This document shows, one piece after another, positions 12,013-21,777 of a DNA stretch of 64,000 nt. Numbering within the stretch: position 1 is the first letter of the stretch; each line of letters begins with the position of its first letter. Made by a program: the position numbers and the translations under genes. The notes beneath the pieces were generated by a model. That model did not search any database and was not told the DNA's origin. It saw nothing but the letters and a program-made list of their open reading frames with translations. Source of the DNA: Paraconiothyrium sp. Pb-2020 (taxonomy: Eukaryota > Ascomycota > Dothideomycetes > Pleosporales > Didymosphaeriaceae); contig JAJUBI010000001.1 of NCBI GenBank assembly GCA_022419385.1, positions 992,001-1,056,000 on the forward strand. The letters are read 5' to 3'.

Positions 12013-13385
12013 CTAGCTCTTCCACGGGTAATACTTTCTGACGAAAGCAACATCCCCCTCAGACGGGTGCATTGGCGGCTGTATCGGTTCCACACCCACT
12101 TTCACCCCATTCTGCTTCTTGATTCTGACCAGCGGGCATTGATTGAGGTCACCCATGCAAGCTTGATTTGCAAGGGCAGTGGACGCGTACATCACTGTAC
12201 CCGTTGTAAGCTCTTTGTGGTTACCCATATTAAATTATTGATCGACTCACTTATCGAATCGATGTCGAATTCTCCGTCTCCGTCTTGCTTGTTTGCGGTC
12301 TTGATGTATTCCTCGGACAAGAATCCATTCTCGTGTGCGAAAGCTGCATCGGTGCAGAGTTTACTGGTGAGGTCTTGAATGCTGATGCCTCTGTTCTCGG
12401 GTTTTGACTGAGCTGCAATGAGGGCAACCGCGAAACCTTGAAGCTTGACGCAGCGGAATTCAACGTATTCGTCCCCTAAAGTCTCTATCAGCAGGTGCAC
12501 TTGGAAGATTAGACACGTACTTACGATCTTGGCGCTTCATCTCATGCTCCAGACCAAGCACTAGGTATATCAGTGCAGCTATTCAACTTTTCTACGTTCG
12601 AAAATACTGACCATGTCCAATCTGAAAATTATTAGTGTCGCTTTTGGAACCGGAATTCGTCTACGCTTACCTCGTGCGCAATGACTGCAGGATCAGCATT
12701 ATCTGCCAAGGTCAACGAGTGCCTTAGCCCTATGAAATTCGGATCGGTGTGCTCTTTAGGCGTATAACCCATAGTCCCAGCGCTGACACCCCCAGAGAGT
12801 GCCGTATCCTTCCAGTAGATGGCCAGCACGTCATCGGAGACAAGTCTGTTGCGCTTTCCATTCCAATGGCCATAATAGAACTCTTTGAAGCAAAGCTGAG
12901 TCTTGCCCGCGAACGTCACTTCAGAAAAGGCGAGATTATGACCTGTTCCTTTGCTGGCGGCGCCGCCGAGCGCTTTGTCCCATAGTGCGATAGCCTCCCT
13001 CAGGCGACATCCAATCTTCTCTTTCATCTCGGCTGTGGCGTAACAGTAGCGAACATGGTTGCGCTTCTTCAGGATACCGCGGATTGGCCAGGGTCCGGAG
13101 GTGCCGCCGTTGACGAAGGCTGGAAATCAACCCAGTTAGTGATGCCCTCAAGACGCGCGATAGACTAAATTGGTTGAACATACAACTGATCCATCTAGTT
13201 TGTAAGGCGCTGGAGGTATTGCTCGAGGTAGCTGGAAAGCCATCACCGGGGTCAGGCAATATCTCAGGCGAGTGCGGTTCAGGCAAAGGAAAAGATTGAT
13301 CGGGGCTTACGGGAACCCAGGAAAAGCTAGTCGTGACGGGGACTAGAAGGAGCAGCACGACTGCGATTCGAGTCATGGCCGCCAT
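12013..13385 (-). CDS. Secreted astacin-like zinc metalloprotease (M12A)
   Basis: Six exons: 13385-13184, 13119-12671, 12621-12612, 12560-12525, 12475-12251 and 12194-12013, total 367 residues, all phases consistent. The third exon has just 10 nt and encodes the middle of the zinc-binding helix. Spliced, residues 216-227 read HEIGHVLGLEHE, matching HExxHxxGxxH, followed by KRQDRDEYV like the astacin signature (HExxRxDRD). The Met-turn is formed across the last intron as SIMMYAS, with the Tyr that acts as a further zinc ligand in astacins. The N-terminus MAAMTRIAVVLLLLVP is a signal peptide; the frame upstream of 13385 is open only to a TTG. A propeptide-like Pro-rich region (about 25-70) follows. 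There is no CUB or EGF module. It should be an extracellular endopeptidase; the substrate is unknown. Unspliced, the gene looks like several meaningless fragments. Confidence 0.87.
12612..12621 (-). other. 10-nt microexon of the astacin-like gene
   Basis: Bounded by CAG upstream and GTCAGT downstream on the minus strand, with introns of 49 and 51 nt either side. It encodes Ile-Gly-His plus one base and supplies the second zinc His. Without it the frame and the zinc site are lost. Confidence 0.82.
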
Positions 13386-13828
13386 TTTCGCCGCATTCCA
13401 GGGTGTTGGAGATTTCGCGTGGGTGGGTGGGGGCAAAGTTTATCAAGGTGACGCCGTGTGTGATCTGGGAAGAGGGGCGGTCGAGCTTTGAGCGCCAACA
13501 CTTTTCACTGAGATCCAAGGCATTCACTCACTTGTCAAGAAAGGTTTCTCCTGTTCGCGGCTGTATATACTGTTGCAACCTCGACGTAGCTGATCTTTGG
13601 AATATAAATCGTACAGCCTGTAGCCTGTTAGCATCAAAAGCGCAGCAGTCTTCGAGAGGCACTCTAAGCTTTCTAGGATTCCCACACCTCAAGGTCTGCG
13701 CAATCAGAGCACTACTTCCACAAAAATTGTGTGCCCGTGCAAGCATCACAATAGGAACCAATGGTACGGCACATGGCAGTCGAGATAAAAGAATCCATAG
13801 GGTATCACACGACAATTACGTCTCACGT
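13386..13828. other. Intergenic, nothing recognised
   Basis: Between the astacin start and the DUF726 gene's 3' end, both on the minus strand. No supported gene. Confidence 0.45.
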
Positions 13829-16679
13829 TTACATCAACCCATAATCATTATCATCCAGCGGCTCCGGCTCCACCGCACTCAACTCTCCAAACTCGCTGCT
13901 AATCTCGTCCTCACTATACTCTTCCTCATCCAGCCCCGCAACAGCAACCACGGTCGCCTTAGGCGTTTCTGCGAATAGCTTCCTCGGCGCTTCAGTAGTA
14001 ACCGGAGCAGGTGAGGTAGCCATCGGGTACTTCAGCATCTCCTCCAAGGGCGGCGAAAATTTCTGCGTATCGAGATCATGCAAGGAGATCTGGTGGGGTT
14101 CAGGGTCATATTGGGATGAGGAGGACCAAGTGGGCCGCGTGAAATTGGTTCGCTGGGGGGCAGCGGCAGATGTGGGGGCTGTGTTTGTGGGGAGTTGTTT
14201 TCGGCCCGTGGATGAGGAGTGGAAGGTCGATTGACGCGATGGAAGAGAAGGGCCTGCTTCATCCATCTGTATGGAGCCAGACAATGGGTCCATGGGCTCT
14301 GCCGGTGCAGGCTTTGCTGCTGGCACTACCGAGGGTGTGGGCGCTGCTGAGGCCTCTGGGGCTGTCGATGCCATTGGCGCTGTTGACGCGGAAGCTATAC
14401 TCTTTTGTCGCTGTACCAACGGTTGTTGGCCTGACCTCGACTGCATCGATATCATCTGCCTGCGGCGTGGTGGCTCTGCAGGCTGCGAAGTCGGGCTCTC
14501 TGTTGGTGTACCGGAGACGTTGATCAAGCTGTTGGATGAATGCTGTGCTACTACCATCTCCGTAGCCCTAGAAGCAGATGGGTCTGGTTGCTGGCTGTCT
14601 TTCTTATGTTGTTGTACGTGTTTTCTGACCTGCTCCTTTTTCCTCTCGGCCATCTCCAGGGCGCGCTCCTGCTCTGCTACTCGATTGAAGTCGATATCGC
14701 CGAAACCAATCTTCGTAAGAATGCTGCCAACTAGGTACCGGTATCGGTCATGACCATTGACGAGTTTACTCATGTCGACGTTCTCGACGCCAAAGACGCC
14801 TTTGACCTCTTGCAAACCTGCAACGCCAAGTTCAAGTTTAGTAGACCGATACAAGAAGCCTAAGATATAGTCTTCCGTGCTATACACATTGACCACGCGA
14901 GCAGCCACGACCGAGCGGATCTTTCTCCATGATTTGCTGTCTGAAGGCGCTGGTGTTCCCATCAGCACTGCAGCTTCGACTAGACCGAAAGCGTTTTGTT
15001 CCGCCAACTCCACCAAGCAAGAATAAATCACACGCGCCCCAATTGAGTACCCCATCAGGGTAACAGGTCGCTTGCCTTGTACACCATCAATGAGAGCATG
15101 CGCTAAAACCTTTCCAGCCTTGTCTGCTCTAGCGAGCGCAACACTGAAAGGATTGTCGAGGACACTTGCAACTTTGACGAGCCCCAGCGGCCAAAGCCCA
15201 GCATACAGGGCTCCAAGAAGTGTACGGCTAACAATAGTGTAGGTAACGCCATCCCAGGCGTAGCTAAAAAGGACGTCGTTGAGCGAATTGCCCATACGAA
15301 GCATAGCATCAAGCTCGAAGCGGAGTGCAAATGGCTCGGTACCTGCGCCATCGATGATCTCCCACGGCTTGTTAACATCGGAAGGTGAGGTGAGCCAACC
15401 GCTAATGCCGATGGCTACACGAAGACGATGTTGCTCGCGCTTTGTTGGGTCACGTGCGTCAAGTTCGGCTGCCCATTCGTGGTCGCGTTGAGCGGATGGG
15501 CGTTCAGGGTCTGCGCTGTATGAGTACTGGTCACATATCAAAATCTCACAGTAACGTACCTTGGACAGGAATGAATTCAAAATCTTGAACTTCTCTGGCA
15601 TATTGCTCCATGATCCTTCCGGTCATCTTAGCACCATAAGCACCAAAGAGAGAGCCGACGAGGACCGAACTTCCTGCAAGTGCACCAAGGTATGTTGATA
15701 CAATGCCCAAACCAAGGCCACCCATGACAGTACCAAGGCCAGCGGCGAGCAGGGGCGCTGCAAGGCCACCAGTGACACCGATTAGAACAGCACCGCCAAC
15801 CGCAGCGAGGCCGACTTTCCATTTCCGTGATGTCGCATCGTTTGCAGCTTGTTTCTTCGCCGATTCTTCCGCGTCCATCTGAGAAGCTGCGGTGGCTAGG
15901 AGGCCCTGAGCGACCGATTTCTCGTGTTCAGCCAGGAGGTCCGACTCCAGCTCTAGGCTGCTCGCCAAATGAAGAAGTAGGAGCCGGGAGTGACCTGAGT
16001 ATTGCTCTAAGCTCAAGATGAGTAAGAGGAGACAATGCAGTATGAGCACCTTCTTCTCTGCTTCGAAAGCTAGTATCTGGGTTTCAATGACCTCGTAGTG
16101 CCCATGCTTCCGCTTGTTGCCAGTGAAACCCGTGCTGAACGGATCTCCCTCGAAGTCGAGCAGCAGAGAATTGCCTTGCCTTTGCCTTTCGCCTTCCTCG
16201 ATCATTTGTTTTCTCTTGGTCTTCGCCTGGCGAACAACGTCACCGCGCACGGCAAGCACATCACAGATGCGATGCATGACTCCTGCCCTCCACTTATCGA
16301 AGTACGTCAAGGCAGCTCTCCGCAAGCCAAGCATGTGCGTCGATTCGACCTCCCGCTGACGTGCCCTCCTCCGCCCTTCTGCCTCCAGAGCCGCCTCATC
16401 CTGTGGTCCATCGAAGCTTATGAGATCCTGCGTTGCCGTCTGCGGTTCTGGGGACTTCGGTGGGGACGCCGCCGTGGAAGATTCGGTCTCGTGGGTCTTA
16501 TCGGCATCGAATGTCGCGACTAGATCGCTTCGCATCGCATCGGTGCAGAGAAGTACCAGCAGGGCGAGCTCTACGCGCAGAGCGGGTGTTTCGAGCACCG
16601 ACGTGAGAGAGGCTCCCTCATCTTGCTTCGCAGCGCTTGGTCCCGCACCGGTAATAACATTGGCGACTTTGAAGAGCAT
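13829..16679 (-). CDS. DUF726 membrane protein, alpha/beta hydrolase-like (TMCO4/Mil1 type)
   Basis: Two exons, 16679-15560 and 15510-13829, with a 49-nt intron (GTACGT...GCGCAG), give 933 residues. The acceptor choice matters: the earlier TACAG would shift frame, while GCAG produces VQDPERPSA and keeps the long second frame. A very hydrophobic Gly/Ala-rich region in the last part of exon 1 (about residues 290-355, including GGAVLIGVTGGLAAPLLAAG) should form membrane helices. Exon 2 begins with the DUF726 hydrolase region: VAIGISGWLTSP, VLFSYAWDG and the nucleophile elbow MGYSIGARVIYS (GxSxG). The C-terminal 250 residues are Ser/Pro/Thr/Ala-rich and probably disordered, ending in an acidic tail. 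The yeast relative Mil1 (YFL034W) binds the clathrin adaptor AP-1 at the trans-Golgi; a Golgi or endosomal role is plausible by family. Enzymatic substrate unknown. Confidence 0.87.
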
Positions 16680-17811
16680 CTTCGCTTGCGCAGACGCCTA
16701 GAAGATTCACTGAAATAGCGGCATGGCTGCCTATAAAGGTGAACGTGGAGTTGCTGTTTGGGGCTTTGACCGGGCCTGGCCCGCAGGATTCGGCCCCTGC
16801 ATACGCGCCTTATTCATCCATTCAGACCTTGGCACTCGAAGCACTGGAAAGCGTCCGAGCCTGACACCGCAAATGCCCAGGCGGGCTCCCTCGAGGCGTG
16901 AAGAGCAGTTGTGTCAGGACAACGTAATGAGCAACTGAACCCTGGGCGCCAAGGGTTGCGCCAACGCGCGATCACGTTACCGTCCACGTTCCAAGGTTTC
17001 TGCATCTTCCATCTCAGATCTACCATCCATACACTCCATCCACATCCCGCGTTCCAGCTGCGAATCTTCTCTACATATTTCGGTGGACCATTACCGTGGA
17101 CATAGACATTATTGACAGAGCTGCGTAATAATACGATTGGGTGATCTACAAGCAAAGAGATAGAGCAAGCCTTCATGTACCCAACAGCTCCAAGTACGCC
17201 CACAATATATACCTCTAGTGACAGAAATATCAGCTCCAGTCGTATGTGGCGCGGCATTGCTCAAAAGATAATCAAAGTGGAGTTAAAGTTCGAAGCCGGT
17301 GTTACTTAGCGACTTCGTGAACATCAGTCCATCTTCACGAACCGCGTCAGTGAGGAAATGATGACAAAGACCTCGGAGCCATCAACACCATATGCCCATG
17401 CACCTCAGTTGGAAACGATTGCGTCAACATACTGTTCGGTGGAGAATGCGCCGAACTCCGCACTAAAGATCGCGGGGCTCCGCCAACGTTTACCCCATTG
17501 CAGGTACACCCCCAGGACACAACCTGGATCCTTCCCTACCGCTAATACGATCAGAGCTGGTTCCTTTCCACCGTTCCGTGTGGTAGATCTAAAATAGCCG
17601 GCGATGCGGAAGGGGCGATGCAATAATCCATCTATGGATGTGTTCTAATTTCTCCGCGTCAGGTGGCTAGTTGCGAAGCTTGTTGTCCGTCTTTGGGAGA
17701 TGTCCCGAACTCGGGATTTGAGCTACAACGTGGCAGCTATAACTGGAGATCTATGGTATGTTTGGTCTTGTAGCTTGTTTTTCAAGTCACCACTTTGCGC
17801 ATCTCCGCAAT
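16680..17811. other. Intergenic, only doubtful open frames
   Basis: Two minus-strand frames (17257-16814, 147 codons with an ATG; 17623-17405) have no family match I can see. They could be parts of one spliced lineage-specific gene, but I found no convincing junction. The region also holds promoters for the flanking divergent genes. Confidence 0.4.
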
Positions 17812-18625
17812 ATGTCTCTTCGTGTTATCGCGCGCAGTCTTCTACTAGCACCTCTTGCTATCGCATCACCCGTTCCCGGATACAATCATGAGAAGCCTGC
17901 AGCATTCTTCCTCGCTGGCGATTCCACCACAGCTGTGCAGTCTACTGGCGGTGGCGGATGGGGAGATGGCTTCTTACGTACACTCAAGAGTCCCGCTTTT
18001 GGCGTGAACAAAGGCCACAATGGCGCAACAACTGTGTCTTTCGTAAAAGGTGGCGACTGGGCCCAGGTCCTCGATCTTGTCAAAAACGCGACAGTTGACT
18101 ACAACGTTTATGTCACGATCCAATTTGGACATAATGACCAAGTCAGTAGACCAACTGTCCCTCAACTGTGTATACAAGCTAAGCACGACTACCCAGAAAC
18201 CCGCCAACAACGTCAGCATCCCACAATTTAAAACCAACCTAGCCTCTCTGGCCTCAGAAGTCCAATCCCTCGGCGCCACCCCTCTCCTGTTCACCTCCCT
18301 CTCCCGCCGCAACTTCAACGGCACCGAGCTGATCCAGGATCTCGGCAACGTGGTGAACGCCACGCGGGAAGTCGCAGCCGCCTCCCACATAAAGCTTATC
18401 GACCTTAATGCCGCATCGCGCAAGTACGTACAAGCCATCGGATCCGCTGACGCGGACAGATATAACCTAGTCGAAGGCGATCGGACGCACCTTAACACGC
18501 ACGGTAGCGATGTGTTTGGTCGGATAGTAGCGGATTTAATTCTCAGGAGCGATAGGAGTCTGGGCAGGTGGATTGGGAGGAACGTTACGCTTAGCCATTT
18601 GATTGAAGCGGGGGTGTACGCCTGA
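17812..18625 (+). CDS. Rhamnogalacturonan acetylesterase-like SGNH hydrolase, secreted
   Basis: Two exons, 17812-18141 and 18197-18625 (55-nt intron, GTCAGT...CCAG), give 252 residues, the usual length for the family. The ATG at 17812 is preferred over an in-frame ATG at 17758 because it directly starts a signal peptide, MSLRVIARSLLLAPLAIAS. Catalytic blocks: FLAGDSTTA with the nucleophile Ser38 (block I), a Gly in VNKGHNGAT (block II), FGHNDQ with Asn108 (block III), and DRTHLNTHGSD with the Asp-x-x-His pair (block V). The intron falls exactly after FGHNDQ. The enzyme class removes acetyl groups from rhamnogalacturonan I of pectin, outside the cell. Several NxS/T sites suggest N-glycosylation. 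Together with the next gene it forms a tandem of secreted hydrolases on the same strand. Confidence 0.9.
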
Positions 18626-19021
18626 ACGACCACATGAGTACACGGTCTTGACGTTCTTGTTGGCCGCACCGTGTATTTAGAGGCCGTGCATCACAATTGT
18701 TAAGATCAAATTCGACTTCGTGCGGGAAGTGTCAGCCCTGCGACGTGTTAGCGTACATTTTGGCCCCTGTGAGTACGCGACGTAGCCAATCAGCGAGGCT
18801 TCCGAGTCGCGCACTGCCATCGTATAACGAAAACAGAGTGTTCGGTCCCAGCACAGAGTACCAAGATGTGGCCACGTCAGGTAGAGGCTTAGGAATGGTA
18901 TCCACTGTTGTTGAGGCTCGGTGCTCTGAAGCAATCTCGTAGCAGATAAAGAGTTTGTATAAGAATAGCTTCAACAGCGAACGATGCTGGATGAGAACAG
19001 TCGCAACCAATCTCATACACC
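18626..19021. other. Intergenic, nothing recognised
   Basis: 396 bases between the two secreted hydrolase genes, which point the same way. It should hold the terminator of the first and the promoter of the second; no named element seen. Confidence 0.45.
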
Positions 19022-20700
19022 ATGGCACGAATCGTTTTTCTAAGCTGTCTGCTCCTCGCAGCGTCATCTGCCAATCCAGTCAGCCGCGATGCAGCTAACA
19101 AAACTATGGTCTATTCATTTGACGACGTCGGTCTCCCATCCAATGTCCTTCCTCCCCACTAACAACATCAGGTAATACCCTGCACCGACCTCATCTGGAC
19201 ACCCTGTTACACCAATTTCACCTGCGCTCGCCTCATCGTCCCCCTCGACTATGCCGACCCTACCATGGGCAATACAACAATCGCCTACATCAAACTCTCC
19301 TCCTCAAATCAGCCCGCCGAAGACATCCTCTTCAACCCTGGAGGTCCAGGTGGCTCCGGGGTAGACTCCGTCCTCAATGGCAACGCCGAGCTGCTCAACC
19401 TGCTGGGCACATCGTACAACCTCATCGGCTTCGATCCTCGCGGTGTGAACAACAGCGGACCGAGTCTGAGCTGCTTCCCTAATGATCCGGCATCGGAGGA
19501 GCTGTTTGCCAGCCAGTTCAAGAGGCCTATCAATAGCAGGTCTCCCGAGTCCGTGGTGCGCGAGTTCGAGCTTGTGGGCGCGTGGGGCGATTGGTGCTCG
19601 GATGTGCATCGCAATGACTCGGCGAAGTACGCGGGTACGGTGGCTACAGCGACAGATTTGCTAAACTACGTGGAGAAGAAAGCCGCTTCGGAGGGGAAGA
19701 AGGCGGAGGAGGCAAAGCTTTGGTATTATGGGGTCAGCTACGGGACGGCTCTGGGTTCGACGTATGCAACGTTGTTCCCAGATCGCATTGGAAGACTTAT
19801 CCTGGACGGTGTGGTTGACGTTGAAAGCTATTACAAGGGAACTTGGGGCGATCTGAGCCAGTCAGATGAAGCAGTCTCGAGCTTCGCGACGGCGTGCCAT
19901 GCCGCGGGAAAGGACAAGTGCGCGTTCTATTCCTCCACCCCAGAAGACATCGCAAAGCGCATGCGAGACGTGCTGGAAGACCTTCGGAAGGATCCCGTTC
20001 CTGTAGCCGACCCAACGATCAGCCCTGTACCCAGATTAGTCACATACGAAGACCTCGCTTTTACGCTCTTCGCTGGCTCATACCTTCCTCTTAAATTCTT
20101 CCCAATCTTGGGACGGATCCTCACAGACTTGGAAAAGCGCAATGGATCGTCACTTGCGTTGGCTGTGCAGGCTCAGCCTCCTACTGCTCTGGATTATGGT
20201 GGGCTAATCGCATGTATGGATAACATCAAGATGCCTGGAGTTTACAACATCTCGACAATGGAGCTATGGCAGCAGCATATCGATGATCTCAACAATCAGT
20301 CAAGGTTTGCCGGTGATGCCTGGGCAAGCGTATCGCTGCTGTGCAGGAAGATAAATATCGTACCTCCGGAGACGCAGCGATTCCTCCGTGTCCCGAGTGC
20401 GAACAAAACAAGCTTTCCAATTCTTTTCATTGGAAATACCGTTGATCCGATTACTCCAATTGTTGGGTAAGCTGATACCAATCTTCGCTTGATATCTGCT
20501 AACGCTGCGACAGCGCACGAAAAATGTCCGGCCTCTTTCCTGGCTCGGTCCTGTTGACGCAGGAATCAGTCGGCCACACATCCCTCGGCGCGCTTTCAAA
20601 TTGTACGTCGCATAACGTGCAGCAGTATCTGAAGGGAAAAATACCCGCAGCCAATACTACTTGCGAAGTTGAGAGCGTGCCCTTTATCACGGGGATTTGA
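19022..20700 (+). CDS. Secreted TAP-like alpha/beta hydrolase (S33 tripeptidyl aminopeptidase type)
   Basis: Three exons, 19022-19126, 19172-20466 and 20514-20700, with introns of 45 and 47 nt (branches CACTAAC and GCTAACG), give 528 residues. The N-terminus MARIVFLSCLLLAASSAN is a signal peptide. The mature part has WTPCYTNFTCARLIVPLDY, the oxyanion region FNPGGPGGSGVDS, the nucleophile elbow YYGVSYGTALGS (Ser224), the acidic residue in GNTVDPITPI, and the catalytic His in ESVGHTSLG, which lies in exon 3. The C-terminal half matches the TAP-like domain of bacterial and fungal S33 exopeptidases. The family removes short peptides or acyl groups; the exact substrate is unknown. Extracellular, with several N-glycosylation sites. 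Confidence 0.9.
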
Positions 20701-21070
20701 ATCGGTGGAGGTGCTCTTGCCGGTTTCCGCACGTTTGTCTGATAGTCTATACAACGTTCGGGAAGCTTTCATCGACAGATCGATGTTCCTGTTCTCCTAT
20801 TCTCCTGACCCTGCGTTCTTCGTTTTCCTGTTCAATAAGCAACGTATTGAGGCGAACATGGACACTATGCTATAGTGACGAACAGTGGACGGCCTGGTAA
20901 CGATGTGTTACTTGATTTACGCAGAGAGAACAGGTTTGTAAACAGATATTAAGCATTCTGTTCCATGTTTGGCTGAAATAGTCGAATGGACATGTCGATA
21001 ATGACAGTATCACCACCACGAAGCGTCCCCAAAATGCCTCTGTCATTGCGCAATTCCTCCCTGAATTGTA
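20701..21070. other. Intergenic, nothing recognised
   Basis: 3' flanks of two convergent loci (TAP-like hydrolase and the cysteine-rich candidate). No gene seen. Confidence 0.45.
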
Positions 21071-21387
21071 TCAAGCCGCGCAGCACTTCTGGTAAACTGT
21101 CTTCTGAAACGGCCAAATCCCTGTCTTCTTGTGGGAGCAGCCGCTATCCCAGAGGTGCGAATATTTCGGAGCGACGCAATCATCGTAAGTGCAGGTACCG
21201 TGATAGGTCCTCTGGCAGTTCACATCGGCCATGGCTTTGCATGATTTAGCTTTGCTTCAGCTCATCGGACCATCACACGTACAGCTGGCAGTCAGACTAA
21301 AGATGTGTGTTAGCCGGACCAGCACAACGAAGCGATGGTATGCACGTACCCAAGGACGGTCACAAGGATCGTAGAAATGTACACCAT
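21071..21387 (-). CDS. Candidate small cysteine-rich secreted protein
   Basis: A hand-built model, tentative. Exon 1 (21387-21350) encodes MVYISTILVTVLG, a hydrophobic start. The first intron (21349-21297) is convincing: GTACGT donor, GGCTAACAC branch, CTTTAG acceptor. The joined frame continues LTASCT. A second, short intron is needed before a stop; its acceptor is CAAAG ending at 21235, and the donor is either GTGATG at 21276 (42 nt) or GTCCGA at 21270 (36 nt). The last exon (21234-21071) encodes a compact Cys-rich stretch with DVNCQRTYHGTCTYDDC, DSGCSHKKTG and QKCCAA before the stop. The two models give about 7 or 8 cysteines in about 60 mature residues; the even number would favour the shorter intron. 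A TATA-like element lies about 100 bases upstream. It resembles fungal effectors or antimicrobial peptides in general form only. Confidence 0.42.
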
Positions 21388-21777
21388 CCTAGCTATCCAG
21401 ATTTTGGACTCGAGATTCCAGTTGAGGTCACGACTCGGAGTGAAGGGTTGAGATTGCAAAGAGAACGACAAGATTGTGACAGGTTTTATATATGCTGTTC
21501 GCGCTTCGCAGATTTGCTTGATACTCTACGATGCCAAGTTGTTGAATGACCATGCTTACGTTTTTGTGTTCGGTGTCTTATCTTGGCATTGATACTGTCT
21601 CGTGAGGGGCGTGCTGATTGGCACCGTGAACGTGTTACAACTCAGCCGCAAAGGACGCGAACGACCTGTGGGTAAACCATGACTCGATCAGACAGGCGGG
21701 GTATCGTATTCACGTTCTCGTGCGATCTGTTCCCATGTACTTCAAGCCAATCGAAAAACTCATAAAGGCAAGGAAGG
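21388..21777. other. Intergenic, nothing else recognised
   Basis: Apart from the TATA-like element there is nothing I can name between the cysteine-rich candidate and the 3' end of the HET gene. Confidence 0.4.
21484..21493 (-). promoter_or_regulatory. TATA-like element upstream of the cysteine-rich candidate
   Basis: Reads ATATATAAAA on the minus strand, about 100 bases before the ATG at 21387. Supports, but does not prove, that the small gene is transcribed. Confidence 0.35.

Noticed and set aside
14271..14753. 160-codon plus-strand open frame
   Set aside because: Exact antisense of the low-complexity Ser/Pro/Ala tail of the DUF726 gene; composition explains it.
16814..17257. 147-codon minus-strand frame, and the frame at 17405-17623
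   Set aside because: No recognisable domain and no junction that joins them in frame; kept only as a comment on the intergenic stretch.
17758..17811. Upstream ATG for the acetylesterase
   Set aside because: Would put 18 residues before the signal peptide and spoil secretion.
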